A stretch of DNA of 64,000 nt from Collybiopsis luxurians FD-317 M1 (GCA_000827265.1 KN834816.1:213159-277158), one strand, 5' to 3'; shown: positions 44,901 through 58,108, counted from the stretch's first letter. Notes: a model not told the origin generated them from the letters alone. Translations and numbers: made by a program.

Positions 44901-47560
44901 GGTGCAGCACACTATTACCCAGAACCAGAACCAGAACCAGAATCAGAATCAGATGGGTAACGTTGCTGGACCAAACCTATCTGCTAGGCCCCCTCATCAT
45001 CAACAAACAATGGGGCCGGCTCGTCCCCCGGTGCAGCATTCGCAGCCCGTACATCAATCGTCCCTGCCTACGCCTACTCACACCCCGACGACGCAGACGC
45101 AGTCTTTGTCTAGTGGACAGCAGGGGCCGGTGATGAACTCGACTAGTCCGGCTCATCAGCTTCCGCAAGTTCAGTCGCAATCCTCCCAACCCACGGTCCA
45201 ACCAACTGTCGCTCCGGCTCAGGCTTCGGTGGTTCAATCTCAACCCCAACCTCATCCGTCTGCTCAAACTGCTCAAGCTAATCAGCCGCGTCCCCCGGCT
45301 CAGGCTACTGTTGCTCAGCCGGCAGCTTCGCCGACTCAGCCTCAACCTCCGGCTCAGGTTCAGCCGAGTATTACGCAGCCGGTTGTTCCACAACCTCAGT
45401 ACCAGGTTCAGCCAACCGTTGCCCAGCCACCTCAGAGTCCTCCTCAATACACTCAAACTCCCGCATCAGTTCCCCAACCGAGTGTTCAGCAGCAGCAGCA
45501 GCAGCAAGCTAATCCGCCGCGTCCATCGGTTCAGTCTACCGCTGCTCAGCCAGCAGTGTCGCCGCCTCACCCTCAAGTTCAGCCGGCTGTTCCGCAACCT
45601 CAGGCCCAGGTTCAACCAACCGTTGCCCAACCGTTTGTTCCGCAACCTCAGTCTGTGGTTCAACCAACCGCTGCCCAGTCACCTCAAAGTCCTCCTCAAT
45701 ACACTCATACTCCCGCATCAGTTCCGCAGGTTCCAGTTTCCCAACCGAGTGCTCAGCAGCAGCAAGCTAATCCACCGCGTCCATCGGTTCAGGCTACCGT
45801 TGCTCAGCCAGCAGTTTTGCCACCTCAGTCCCAAGTTCAGCCGACTGTTACTCAGTCTCAGCCCCAGGTTCAGCCAACGGCTGTCCAGCAGCAGCCCCAG
45901 GGACCTCCTCAATACGCTCAAAATTTGCCATCGCTCTCACAAGTCCCTCCCCAGCAGGGTGCTCAGCAGCAACAGCCAACCACTCAGCCGTTCATACAGC
46001 CGCCCAATGCGCAGACACCGGTAAGTTGTCACTCCTAATCTTGATGGTCTGTTCATGCCGCTCAAACCTAAACAGCAACTGCCTCCTCGTCCCCCCAATC
46101 AGGTTGCTGTTGCTCAACCTCAATATCAGCAGCCTTCCGTCGCCCAACCTGCTCTTCCACACCCCCAACAACAGCCTCATCGACCTCCCCATCACGCTCA
46201 AACTTCTCCGCCTTCTTACGGAGGTGCTCCGGGCAATCAACTGATGTACTCTTCTTACGTTCAGCCTCAGCAGATATTCCCAGGTCAACCAATTGTTGCT
46301 CCTCCTTATGGAGGATCCGGTTCGTCGTCGATCACGTCGATGTTCAGCAAGGTTGGGAGCGGTATTCTGCATGCCTTGGGGCAGCCGTCTGGGACTACTG
46401 CTCCGCATCCGAATCAGCAATATATGCAATCGCAGCAAAATTATGGTGGTTCCGGGGGACAATCGATGGGGGCTATGAATGTGTGGCATCAGTATCAGCA
46501 GCAGCAGCAGCAGCAGCATCCTCAGCAGCATTCTCAGCAACATCCTCAGCAACACCCTCAGCAGTTCCAACAGAATTATGCTGCTCAGTCGCCGAGTAGC
46601 TCTGCTGGTTCTGGGGGACAGTCGGTTTTGAGTACGCTGGAACATGGAGCCATGAATTTGTATCATCAGTATCAGAACCAGCAGCATCCACAGGCACAAC
46701 ACCAGCAATCAGGGACTCAGCAGCACCCGCAGCAGCCCCCGCAGCAGCAGTCCCAAGCCCAACATCACCAGCAAGCTTCGACAGGTCAGTCGAATACTTC
46801 TGGCGGTTCTGGAGGGTCGTCGATGTTGAGCTCGTTGGAACACGAGGCTATGAACTTGTGGCACCAGCACCAGCACCCACAACAGTCGGCTCAACATCAT
46901 CCCCAGCATCAGCAGCATTCCCAACAGCAATCCCAGTCTCAGAATCAGTCATCGGACACGCAGACCCAGGATTCTTATCAAAATCAATACGACAGTTCTC
47001 CCGATTTCCAATATCAAGATCCCAATGCTTACAGCTATGGTGATTCTACTGGTGGACAGTCGTTTGATGCTAGTCAGCTGTATGCAAATGATGACTCTGC
47101 TAACTTGGACCAGAATCAGCTTGCTGTCACCGACTCTCCGCCGGATTTCAACGCGGTTGATAACTTGTACGGTCTTGATCCGTCGCAGATGGTTGGGGAC
47201 CCGTCCGGCATGGGTATGGATAACACCTTTGTCAGTGCGGACGCGTATGCGTTCTCGAACGGAGACGCTACGGCTGGAGTTATTGACTATGCCAATCAAG
47301 ATGGATCCGCCGGAATGTTCACCTATTCGGGTGACGATATGAGCCAGAACTTCAGTGGATTTGCGACAGATGGACAGGGCGATATGTTTACTTATGATGA
47401 CAATACGTATGTGGACCCTGGAACGGGAGATATCGTTCAAAATATGGATACCACGTTCGATGATGGAGGATTTATGGATACAACTGATACGACGAACGTG
47501 TTTGATAATTCGGGAGATTTGCTATTCTCTTCGACGGACGACACGTCCCTTGTGTTTTAA
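41915..47560 (+). CDS. Giant WW-domain, Gln/Pro-rich protein
   Basis: Five exons, 41915..41997, a 12-nt microexon 42055..42066, 42119..43494, 43574..46020 and 46076..47560, total 1,800 residues. Splicing the microexon restores a WW domain at about residues 17-45 (LPAGWKECYNAQ, then KDTWYYVQTD and YFHP); the second conserved Trp is replaced by Tyr/Phe. The rest is low complexity: Ser/Thr/Pro, then long polyGln and QPQ-type repeats (PQ, VQPTVAQP) from about residue 850 to 1250, and an Asp/Tyr/Gly-rich C-terminus. Amphipathic islands KVAGRIAGKAALRYGTKYA, SMFSKVGSGILHALG, LEHGAMNLYHQ and LEHEAMNLWHQ interrupt it. Composition is prion-like; a scaffold or condensate role is inference. Confidence 0.8.
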
Positions 47561-47792
47561 CTTATTTTAGCTGCTCTTGTCCCTGTATTTTATGTATGAA
47601 ATCTATAGCCGTAGTTTGTGTTGACTTTGTGTGTAAAATTTTCACTGGCGCCACTTGCGCGGGCGTGATTTTCCCGTGATGGCTAAGTCATATTCTGACT
47701 CATACGCTAATTAATAAGGTGGCGTGTGTTTTTTGTTCGCGGACAAAAAAAAGTCTTGTATTCCACAATTAGCCTTCCTTATCCCCCTCACT

Positions 47793-50700
47793 ATGGCCCC
47801 AAGAACTCGACGTTCTTTGCGCAATGGGACGCCCACGACCTCGACTGCGACGAATACAGCCACGGCTTCCCCAGTTTTCAGTACCAATGCATCTATAGCT
47901 GAAGATACCCCGGCGACAACAGACGTCGAGGAAGCTCCAGCCAAGAGGAAGACCAAAGCTAGGACGAGAGTTCAGGCTCAGAGAGGAAGGAAACGACCGG
48001 CTGCAAGCCAAGATGAAGAAGATGAAGAGGACATATCTGTACCAAGACCCTCTCCAAAGCGAAGGATTACAGCCAAAAGTGTGTTCGTGGAGGTTTCTGT
48101 AGTGAAGAAAGTAGTTAAAGGGAAGGAACCGGTGAGTTATTAGCTTGATACTGTCTTGTTTTGCCATTTGTTCTGACCTTTTGTCACGTCAATCTTGAAG
48201 GTAAAGCCCTTTGGCAAAGATCCTGCAAAAGGCAAAGCGAAGGCTGTTTCTGACGATGAAGCTGAAGACGCCGGATCTGGTCTTGAGTATGACGAGGCCA
48301 AATCGCTCATAGGCTCGGATGAGAGTAGCGGCTCTGAATTCGTCGCTTCGGAAGACGACGGCGATGATGGCGACTGGGACTTTGAAGACGAAGCACCTGC
48401 CAGAACCACCCGTTCTTCCCCTTCCAAGAAGAAGCGTCGAACTGATTCAGACGATGAGAATGATGCAATTATGATTGACGCTGCCGTGACTGCATCTCTT
48501 CAGACCGCACGAAACGCCAACGGTGCTGGTCCATCATCAGGTGTGACTGCTATCAACTCTGAAGCTGCTCGTCGCGCCGCTGCTATCGAGAGTCGTCTAG
48601 CCGCTCGCGCCAAGACTGGCGTTGACGTAGACGACTCTGCGATGGTCTTCGATAACCTTTCTGGGCTTTCGGACTCTGATGATTCCGACGCGCCAATCTC
48701 TAACAAATTGAAGAAAAAGGGTTCCAGCAAAGGGAAAACGAAGAAGGGCAAAAAGGTTGAGGCTGAGGATTCCAATATCATGACTCTTACGGATTTGCGC
48801 CGCCGAAGGAGGGAGCAGAAGAGAGAGGAGAGAGAACTTAGGGCGAAGTTGGGACGGAAACTCACATATGCCGAAAAGTCTACGCTCGCGCTGCACAAAT
48901 ATCACCCAGAGTTGAAGAATGTTTGGGGTGATCTCGAGGCAAATATCAAAATCATCAAGCCGGTCGAGAGTCAGCAGCCAACGAATATCAAGTTGACGCT
49001 TCTTCCGTTCCAAAGGGAGAGTTTGCATTGGATGAAGAAGCAGGAAGAGGGTCCGTGGAAGGGCGGTATGCTTGCGGTAAACAACCTACTTTTCGCCTTT
49101 GCCAGTGATCTTTTACTAATCAAGTTTTAGGACGAGATGGGGTAGGATCGCTGGCGTCTCTCACCTCCCCAACGTTGACTGACTTTTGTCTCCAGTATGG
49201 GTAAAACAATCCAAGTTATTGCCCTCTTAGCCTCGGATAGAAAGAAACCGAACCTTGTCGTTGCGTGCGTACTTTATCTGGTCTGGAATACATTAGAGAA
49301 TCTTGACATTCCCTCTTAGTCCTACCGTTGCGATCATGCAATGGCGTAATGAAATTGAAGCACATACCGATGGCATGAAAGTTCTTGTCTGGCATGGAGC
49401 GTCTCGGGAATCGGATATTAAAGAACTCAAGAAACACGATGTAGTGCGTATACCTTATCCTCGAGCTTTTCTAATAACTGATGTTCGGATAGGTTCTTAC
49501 CACTTATGCGATCATCGAAAGGTACGTTACTTGATACCACGGCGACTTCGACGACAGTTTGACTTTTTTCCTTCACTAGCGTTTTCCGAAAGCAAGAAAG
49601 TGGGTTCAAGCGAGGTAAAAAGATTATCAAGGAACTATCGCCGATTCATCAAATTGTATGGAGTCGTGTCATCGTCAGTACTTGCATTTACTGCTGTCGA
49701 CCTACACGGGTCTGATCTCTTCGCCTTTCCTGTTCAGCTTGACGAAGCGCACAACATAAAGGACCGTGCTGCCAATACCGCTAAATCCGCGTTCGAATTG
49801 CAAGCAAAGTCACGATGGTGTCTCTCCGGAACACCCTTACAAAACCGCGTTGGCGAGTTATATTCGTTGATCAGGTTTTTGGGTGGAGATCCGTTTGCGT
49901 ATTACTACTGTCAGTCGTTTCAATCCTTTTTCGCTGTATCGATTTTGATCGCAGCCGAGGACAGGCAAGAGATGTGATTGCAAGTCTCTCCATTGGAAGT
50001 TTACCGACAAGAGGTCGTGCGATGGTGAGCTTCATGATTTCTTCAGCTTCTTCCTGTGGAAGTTGACCTTGTTTATGTTCAGACTGTGGGCATAGTCCAA
50101 TGCAACACGTATGTCTATCCTTGATCCGCAATCCTATTTGAACTTATTTGCGCTTCGTAGACATGTTTCTGGAATAACGAGATCCTGACGCCTATCCAAA
50201 AGGACGGAATGGAAGGTCCAGGTAGAATTGCCTTCAAGAAATTAAAGATATTGCTCGATCGGATGATGTTGCGACGTACCAAGGTTGGTCCAGCTGCAAC
50301 TCTCCGGTACCTGCACTCACATTGTACCGCCTGGTCTGCTTAGCTTCAGCGAGCGGATGATCTTGGTTTACCTCCTCGGACCGTCATCGTGCGTAGGGAC
50401 TACTTTAGTCCTGAAGAGAAGGAACTATATCTCTCGCTGTTCTCCGATGCAAAGCGACAATTTAGTACATACTTGGATCATGGAACTATTCTCAACAGTA
50501 CGTGCACAATGCAACTTCCAAATGGCCCCTTGTTAACAATGCTCTTTTTTCAGATTATTCGAATATCTTTTCCTTGTGAGTCGGCCTTTCTGTCTCGCCG
50601 GCTGTATTGTTCATATCGTATCCTGCAGGCTCACTAGGATGCGGCAAATGGCTTGCCACCCTGATCTGGTCATCAGGAGCAAGACCAACGCCAACAAGTT

Positions 50701-51977
50701 TGACACTGAAGACCTTGGAGAGGCCACAGTATGCAGGATATGCAATGAGATCGCGGAAGATGCGATCCAGTCAAAATGTCGGCATATCTTTGATAGGGAG
50801 TGTATCAAGCAATATTTGAATACTGCTATCGAACAGAACGTATGCCATCCTTCCTCTTCTCCGCTACCCACCGCTCATTCCTTGCAAAGCCGTCGTGCCC
50901 CGTTTGCTTCGTCCCTTTAACCATAGACCTCGAAGCACCTGCCTTGGATCTCCAGGAAAATCTACCAAATGCTCGTCAGGGTATTCTCGGTCGCTTGAAT
51001 CTTGACACCTGGAGGAGCTCGACTAAAATAGAGGCACTCGTCGAAGAACTTAGTAATCTTCGGCTTCAAGATTCAACCACGAAGAGCATAGTTTTCAGCC
51101 AGTTCGTCAACTTCCTTGATCTCATTGCGTATCGCTTGCAGAAGGCGGGGTTTCAGGTACGTTCAAGAATGATGTGCCCGCTGGACGTGTAGTTTCTGAC
51201 GATTCATCTTAGATCTGCAGGTTAGAGGGAACGATGTCACCCCAAGCCAGAGATGCTACAATCAAACACTTTAGTGGGTTTCCTTGCCTCGGAACGGAGC
51301 TGCGATATTGAATGCTTGCTTCTAGTGAATAACGTTGAAGTCACGGTCTTCCTTGTCAGCTTGAAGGCTGGTGGCGTTGCTCTCAATTTGACGGAAGCCT
51401 CTCGAGTCTATTTGATGGATAGTTGGTGGAATCCCGCTGGTTCGTTTATTCCTATTTATTTTTGTTCGTACAAAGGCTGATATTGGCATTTTCTAGTTGA
51501 GTACCGTATGTCCTCCATATTTTCGCGTAATTTATCTTGATTACCTAGCCAAAACAGAGGCTATGGATCGTATACACAGACTGGGCCAGCATCGCCCTGT
51601 CAAGGCCATCAAGCTCGTAGTCGAAGACAGTATTGAGAGTCGTATTGTTCAGGTACGGATCATGCACCGCGTAACGAGCTTCTCTATAGACTCATCCTAC
51701 TCTTACCAAGCTGCAAGAGAAGAAGTCCGCCATGGTCGACGCTACTTTATCTCCCGATGATTCGGTACGGTCTTCTTTTACCGTTCTTGGCTAATAAGTA
51801 ATCGATCGTATCGTAGGCGATGGGTCGTCTCACACCGGAAGATGTAAGTCGTCACTGTGCTCCGTTTTCAACAGTCTTCTGATTGACACGCTTTGCACAG
51901 CTTCAGTTCCTTTTCCGTGTAAGCTTTGGCTGGTATGAATCTCAAATCGCTGCTAAATTTCTTCGTTACAGCTGTAG
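47793..51977 (+). CDS. RAD16: Rad16-like SNF2 ATPase with RING finger
   Basis: Many exons, roughly 900-1,000 residues. An acidic/basic Ser-rich N-terminus precedes the helicase core: [15 protein letters not shown], Walker A DEMGMGKTIQ (assembled across an intron at 49,140-49,198), LDEAHN (DEAH box, after a TTCAG acceptor), [26 protein letters not shown] with a Cys cluster ending [22 protein letters not shown], an inserted C3HC4 RING ([20 protein letters not shown] ... CPVC), [31 protein letters not shown], and [16 protein letters not shown]. The RING inside the helicase and the LTPEDLQFLF C-terminus are typical of Rad16, which acts with Rad7 in global-genome nucleotide excision repair and histone or protein ubiquitination. 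The last exon seems to be only CTGTAG. Start ATG 47793; an in-frame upstream start is possible. Confidence 0.88.
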
Positions 51978-52470
51978 ATATGTAGTATTCTCATTCTTGG
52001 AGTCAGATGAGTAGGGCGAATAGATAAAATGGACATTGGCAGTACTTTCTATTCCATGATCATAGTGCAGTTTTTCAGGAGCTAGGGAGTGAATATGTAC
52101 CAGAAAAACAGCTATAAATCTGGGCGCGGGAAGTCTTGGCATTTTTGGCGGGGACAGTGATACCCACTTTTGCTTGTTGCCCTGTTACATTGAATAGTTC
52201 AAGTCCTCCATGGATTCCCTCATTCCCTCCTCAGCCCTTCCACCGAACTGTTCGGTCTACGCCTTCTCCCAACTCCCTGACACATCGTCCTTGCTGCCAA
52301 TTTTTTAAAATGATAATCAGAAGTTTCAGATCTTTTCACTCCTAAGTGTGCACTGTACGAAGTGAGGCTGTGAAGATCTCTTCATATACTCAATATAAAG
52401 TCCTCCATTCACTTCCTTTTGTCTCTTACCACCAGAGTGCTCACAGTGATTACTTCGCCTGTATTTCATC
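51978..52470. other. Intergenic
   Basis: 3' flank of the Rad16-like gene and promoter of the four-pass membrane protein. No other feature is seen. Confidence 0.5.
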
Positions 52471-53021
52471 ATGTTTGTCATTAATGCCCTCCCCAAAGGC
52501 CTCAGCGTTCTCACTTGGCTCTCCCTATGCCTTTCTATTATCACTCTTGCCTTTTCACTCGTAACTTTGGGACTTTCCAGTTTACTCATCGCCCCTTGCA
52601 TCTCGTTCGTCACACTACTTTATCTCCTCATCGTTCTCATTCTCGAGCACAACCGGCTGAACAACCCTCACCCCACTCATGGTTCCTTCCCTCTCCCTGC
52701 TTACTCGACACTTCCCTCTATCATCTTCGCGTATTTCTTCGGCCTATGTTGGCTTGTCGCGTCGGTAAGTACCTTTCTATTTTTAAACTTTGAGGCTTTC
52801 GTAATTCCCTTTTTTCTATCCAGGTAGCTTGCATGATTATCCTAGCTGCTGCCAGCTTTGAGTGGGAGCAAAACGAAATCGCTTATGCAGCTGTGTCCAT
52901 TATCACTTGCTATGCGGCTACCGCTGAGACGGTCGTATGGTTTGGATTTGCAGGATCAGCTCATGCAGAGAGGAATGCCCTCTTAAAAAGGGGAGCCCCG
53001 GTCCCAAATGCCATCAGCTAG
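52471..53021 (+). CDS. Small four-pass membrane protein
   Basis: Exons 52471..52764 and 52824..53021 (intron GTAAGT...TCCAG) give 163 residues. Four hydrophobic segments are visible: about residues 11-33 (LTWLSLCLSIITLAFSLVTL), 37-58, 79-105 spanning the splice junction, and 117-142. A short hydrophilic loop (EHNRLNNPHPTHGSFP) lies between TM2 and TM3, and the C-terminus is polar. The layout resembles MARVEL-like or other small fungal 4-TM proteins. No motif assigns a function. Confidence 0.7.
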
Positions 53022-53688
53022 AGTAAGTCCGCCTTGTATTACAAGTAACCCTGGTTGCTTAACTCTACTTCTTCCGTAATTCGTCTTCTAGGATGTTTTC
53101 TTTTCTCGGAAATGAAAGATTCCGAGAAGGATTCGATTTACTTGTTTTGAATGGACATTACTCCGGATCGGAGAAGGGCTCTAGCGGAGGATGTTCAAGA
53201 CACCGTTCAATTTTATGGACAAATTCTGTCGAGGCTGGCGAAATTCTAAGTAGCAGTCAAAGTACAATTCGATACCCACAATTCAACGATTGAGTTTCAG
53301 ACGTTTTACAAGTAATGATACCGGTTAGATGCAGTTATGATTCGCTATACCATCTTCGTGCAGTATCGAGCAAGAACTCTCATTCTCGAGACTCGGGATC
53401 AGGACGTTCATTAATATTTAAGATTCACGCTTTATACCCGTCATACGCCACTCATGACTTGGTATGGAAACATATTGAATGACCTGTCGAGGCTGTTCGG
53501 GTGGCGTATTCTTATGGAAGGTTTCTCGAAGCTTTATTGAATACGAACAATTTCTCGCCTAGATGCCATCTAAATCAGTATCATGATGAGGAACAACACT
53601 TTGACCTATTAAAGCCCTGGACTTTTCATTCCCAGCGCTCGTCTCTCATGGTGACCACGTCGTAGGTCTGGAAGGATTGGAGTGCAGG
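53022..53688. other. Intergenic
   Basis: A 66-codon plus-strand ORF at 53,093 follows directly after the membrane protein and has no family feature; probably 3' UTR. The remainder is promoter of the next gene. Confidence 0.45.
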
Positions 53689-55138
53689 ATGGCTGGTGAG
53701 CTCGTGTACCTTATTGCAAGGCCTTGTGCGCTATTTACCGCCACCAAGTAGGGTCAATTGACAGACCAGAACTTCCTTTGGAGATCGTCGAGCTCATCAT
53801 TGAACATGTCTGTCAGGACAAGAAGACCATTAAAACTGCGTCTCTTGTTTGTCAAGTCTGGCGAACAGCAGCGTTTCCTTATATGCTGCACGATGTTCTC
53901 ATTTCCGAAGAAGCAGATTATGGGCGCCTCAAAAAGTTGTGCGACCGGTTCCCCAGACTCCCAACGTATCACCTTCGAAGCATCGTGCTGCGACCCGGGA
54001 ACCGCTTAAGCTCCGAGATGTCGGTTGCTGAGGCGTTTCGTTCCTTTGCTAAATTATTCGAAGACAAGCGGTGGGAGCTTAACAGAGCGGCGTCAGAGCT
54101 GCCTGTGATGCCGAGAGTTACATCTATGAAGTGGGTATTGGGGAGGGATGTTCGTCATTCTATTGTAGTGGGACCCACCATCTCGCGATACCTTTCGCTC
54201 CTTCCTTCCCTGCAACGACTAACGATAAAAGCCAGATTCGAGGACTTGCACGAACTTGAGCTCTTCCTCGGCCTTTGTTGCAGCCAACTAAAATCCTTGA
54301 CCTTTCAAGGTATCTGGTTTCGAAAGAATCGAAGTCGTCCCCTGAGCCTAGGACAATCCTCGCGTGTTTATGATCTCGATGCGCTGGAGAAGTTAGCCTT
54401 CGAACGCACTCGCTCCTCGGATCCTCCGTACGATCAAGTCGTGGACCTCCTGCTACTTTTCATGAAGAATAAAAGTAGCCTTCAAGCACTGAGGGTCCGG
54501 TACGACTTCACTATGTCCCCAACAAGTCTAGAACGGTTACTGCAGAAATCGACGGATACGCTAAATTCGCTTGTCATTGAGCCTATTGGGGTAGCCGGTG
54601 AGTAGCTTGAGAATGGTTCTCTACGCCACATGCTAATAATCAACCTTTACCTTGTATAGACAATCCGCTATGGGGTCATGCATGCCGACCATTTGCCCGT
54701 ATTGGCCCGAGTATGCAAAGCCTCACTTTAGGAATCCCAACCACAACTCCCGGAGGCCCAACGTTGACAAACTCTGCCCCCTTCGAAGTCCTCGATTTTT
54801 TCCGTTTCGTCCAAGTCCTCCCTCCCCTCCCCCACATCACGGCTGTATCCATTGTTTTCCGCATCCAGAACGAATGGGACGCTTCCGAAATATGGGGTCC
54901 CTCCACTTTCCCGGAGCGAAACATGAAAGCATCGTGGCATAGGTTCCTACCCTGGCTTGCTTCGCAGATGCCATCATTGAACCTCCTCGTTTTCTTCATC
55001 AAATTCAAGACCAAGTTTGATGAATCGGACATCGAACGCTTTTTGGCATTTGCAAAAGCAGCTGTGCCGCCTTTGCGCCCTGGTATAAACATTCAGCTAC
55101 AGTGGATCCTTGAGTCTACGAATCCTGTGATCCTATAA
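53689..55138 (+). CDS. F-box-like protein
   Basis: Exons 53689..53695 (7 nt, ATGGCTG), 53752..54597 and 54660..55138 give 443 residues. The tiny first exon is supported because it supplies an ATG in frame with PELPLEIVELIIEHVC, and the donor GTGAGC and acceptor CAAGTAG are good. Residues 8-50 form an F-box-like motif (LPLEIVELII...TASLVCQVWRTAAFPYML). The rest is a solenoid-like, Leu-rich region (LSLLPSLQRLTIKARFEDL, CSQLKSLTFQGIWF, LPPLPHITAVSIVF). Likely an SCF substrate receptor, of the expanded agaricomycete F-box class; target unknown. It is not close in sequence to the F-box gene at 26-27.6 kb. Confidence 0.75.
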
Positions 55139-57175
55139 GATACAGTGCTTGCTTGCTCGCTTACCTTAGTATCCATCTGCTCTCCTTATTTATTGTTCTG
55201 ATGTATCTTGGTTCTGTAAATACCTGTTCATGTAGTACATTGTGTCTCTTGACTAGAGCGAATCGCAGATTGCTCCGTGATTGATTAATACTTGCATGAT
55301 GGCAGAAAGTCATATGTAAGAAGAATAGAGTTCGTATTATTAGGACGTGGGATTCAAGTCGGTCATTTAATCTCAGACTCAACGATAAAGGAAACGGTCA
55401 AAGCGGGGTTTACGAAGTGTTTCTTGTTCTGGCACAATTTTCGCAGATATGTCGACATATTGGTCGAACACATGAAGAACACATAAAAGCGAGCAAATAT
55501 TTATCTGCATTCAATGAAGAGCCCTACCACCCTCAGGTTCCCAAAGAAATGAGCGCATAAACTACTCATTAGTCTCTCCGAACTTCATTTGATTTGTTCC
55601 TGGATCTCATCATTGAAAAGAAAACGTTCGGACATACTTATCTACCGTAAACAAAGGTGCATCAATATCCTGTCCGTGGGCCATTCCGTGTCCCAACGAA
55701 GGTCAATTCGCTACCGAAACTTTTGATAGTATTCAACAGCATTGAGTCTGAGAAGTTCTTCCGAAAGAACCACCTCCATATTGTCCGCTTATCTTCAATA
55801 TTCCTCTTTTCTTCTTTCCTTTTTATGTCTTTAATTCCCCCTCATATCTTCTTCTCAATGGACCAGATAAACCCGGGAAATCGAGCAGAAATTTTGTGAC
55901 GTGTGACGACGCGTGACCGATCGCGCTGATGGGACGCGTTCTTGTCCGAAGATCATTCCGAAGACGGATAGATTGGAATAAGATTCGTACGTCTGATCTC
56001 AATAAAACCGCTAAAGCAGAACGATCTAAGGCAATATCCACGCATCAGAGCTGCAATCCCTGTGACGATTGAAATTTGGCGTTTCTTAGTAGAGGTAATC
56101 CTTCCAGGCCTACACCTACAACTGAAATTAAATCTGGTTGAAGTTCCGAGTCAAGAGTTTCGCGGTTTTACGATACGAGAGTTTTAAACCGAACAGTGAA
56201 GATACGTGACCATTCCTTCCTTCCATTGCATAGCGCAATCATTGCACTGGTCCTCGAGATGTCTGTCCCCTGTGTGCCTTGAAGAGTTGTATGTCAAATG
56301 ACTTTCTGTGATCGAGAGAGCAAGGCCTAGAAAGACTATTCTTGAGTCATACTCGGGCTCGGACCGCTGCTGCTAATGCATTGCCTGTCAACCCAAGAAA
56401 AGAGCCCTTTTGTCATCTGCCGGAAAGCTGCACGCGTTCCTTGCCTCTGAATCGAAATTCTTTCTTGGCCGACGGTCCGCAGACTGCAGAAAGGGCCGAC
56501 ACTTGGTAGTAATTGAGGTTGCTGCTCTGGATTCGCTATGTGAGGACAGGAAAAAAGCAGATTCCCCAGAGCAGTATCTCAAAACCCACCAAGTGGAAAA
56601 TCCGCAGAAGCGGATCTCATCAGCACATTGACATTAGCAATGTCTCGGAGCTTTTGATTTACCAGATGACTGTGAAAATGAGTGTATGAACTCGTGTTTT
56701 GTAGATGTCGAGAACACACCGCAGACCTCCGGGAGTTGATGTTATAACCGTGAAATGAAGCGTTGTCTCGCTGCTAACTCGCCGCTGTTTTACACTTCAT
56801 TATAGGAAAGAGCAGAAGCTCCCATAATAGCCTTCAATTCAGAACAATAAAAAGCGTATAAAGTTCGGTAAAACTGATTCAACGATTAGTCCGATTTGGA
56901 GACGCGCTTTGGTAGGCGCTCTACTAGATTCAGATTCTATGAGGCACTGTACGTTGCTGCGCGCGCTTTGGAGACGGAGGAGTTTACCTTGTTCGGTTGT
57001 CGATGGCACTGCAGAAGCAAGTGACATTGTTTGTAGCTGGCTGTAGACCTTTGTCAAGCTGAAATGGCCAAAGTCGGCTTGTTGGCCGATAGGCTATCGG
57101 AAGCTGTGCTCCGGTTCTTTATAAGGAATCTCATCACCTGGTGATCAAGGACTCGCTTCTTTCCTTCGCTCTTTC
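55139..57175. other. 2-kb gene-poor stretch
   Basis: Only short overlapping ORFs on both strands (for example 56,388-56,631) without domain signals or splice-linked neighbours. No tRNA, repeat or transposon hallmark was found by eye. The right end contains the promoter of the small WW gene. Confidence 0.5.
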
Positions 57176-58108
57176 ATGTCAGCTTCCTCTCCGTATCCCC
57201 CGAACGAGAATCCTGACAGACGGCCATTGCCTCCTGGCTGGGTTTCTCAGTATGACAGCAAGTATGCTTTCCCGGAAACTTGCTCTATCGGCGTAAATCA
57301 GAGGTCTGACCTGTGTTTTTAACTGAACCCCTTCAACAGCTACAGAACATGGTAAGAATCCGGAGAGTTTTTGTGGCAAACCTTCTAAGAAAGAAATTGG
57401 CAAGGTTTTATGTGAATACCGGGACTAATCCTCCTACAACAACCTGGGTACATCCTCTTGGTGTTCCGCCGACGCCGCCTCCCCCGCCGAATCCATATGG
57501 ACCTCCTTCCGGACCTCCGCCACCTGGCCCCGGTAATCCTGGATATGGTTACAATAATCCTCAAGGACAATACCAGGGTTACGGCAGTCCTGGATACCAA
57601 CAATCTCCTCCCCAGCAGTATTATGGCAACAGTCCTCCGCCGCAGCAAGGCTATGGTCCGGGTCCTGGGTACGGTGGGTACAGAGAGGAGGAGAGCAGAG
57701 GTTTGTCGAACGTTACCTGGATGTTTGATTGCCTTCAATAAGCTGAATATCTTCCGATCGGGGTAGGCTTCTTTGGCAGGCACAGCAGTAATCCTCCTCC
57801 TCAGCAGGTCGTTTACGAACAAGCACCACCCAAGAAGTCTGGTCCGGGTATGGGTACCATGCTCGGTATCGGGGCTGCTGGTTTAGTTGGCGGCGCTCTC
57901 ATCGGCGAGGCAATTGAGAGTCATGAAGATAACGAACGTTTTGATGCCTATCAGGATGGTAAGTTTGTTGTTTACATCTCTGTTGATCTCTGTTCCTCAC
58001 GTGCTCGATGTTACCGCAGGTGTTCAAGACGGAAGGGATGATGATTATGGTGGAGGAGGAGGTTACGGCGGTGATGATTATGGAGGTGATGGAGGAGGTG
58101 ACTGGTAA
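57176..58108 (+). CDS. Small WW-domain protein, Wwm1-like
   Basis: Five exons, 57176..57261, a 12-nt microexon 57340..57351, 57405..57700, 57767..57958 and 58020..58108, give 224 residues. The WW domain spans about residues 16-46 and is complete only with the microexon (LPPGWVSQYDSNYRTW then FYVNTGTNPPTTTWVHP), with both conserved Trp residues. A Pro/Gly/Tyr/Gln-rich middle follows (GYGYNNPQGQYQGYG), then a hydrophobic Gly-rich segment (GTMLGIGAAGLVGGALIGEA) and a DDYGGGG tail. This layout matches fungal Wwm1-like proteins, implicated in stress and cell-death responses in yeast. The Gly segment could insert in membranes. WW domains usually bind PPxY ligands. Confidence 0.85.

Noticed and set aside
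42812..46708. Long minus-strand ORFs opposite the WW/Gln-Pro protein
   Set aside because: Low-complexity Leu/Arg/Ser translations of the CAG/CCA-rich sense strand, not independent genes.
56388..56631. Overlapping ORFs at 56.4-56.6 kb as genes
   Set aside because: Both strands open over the same short span, no family features and no splice support.
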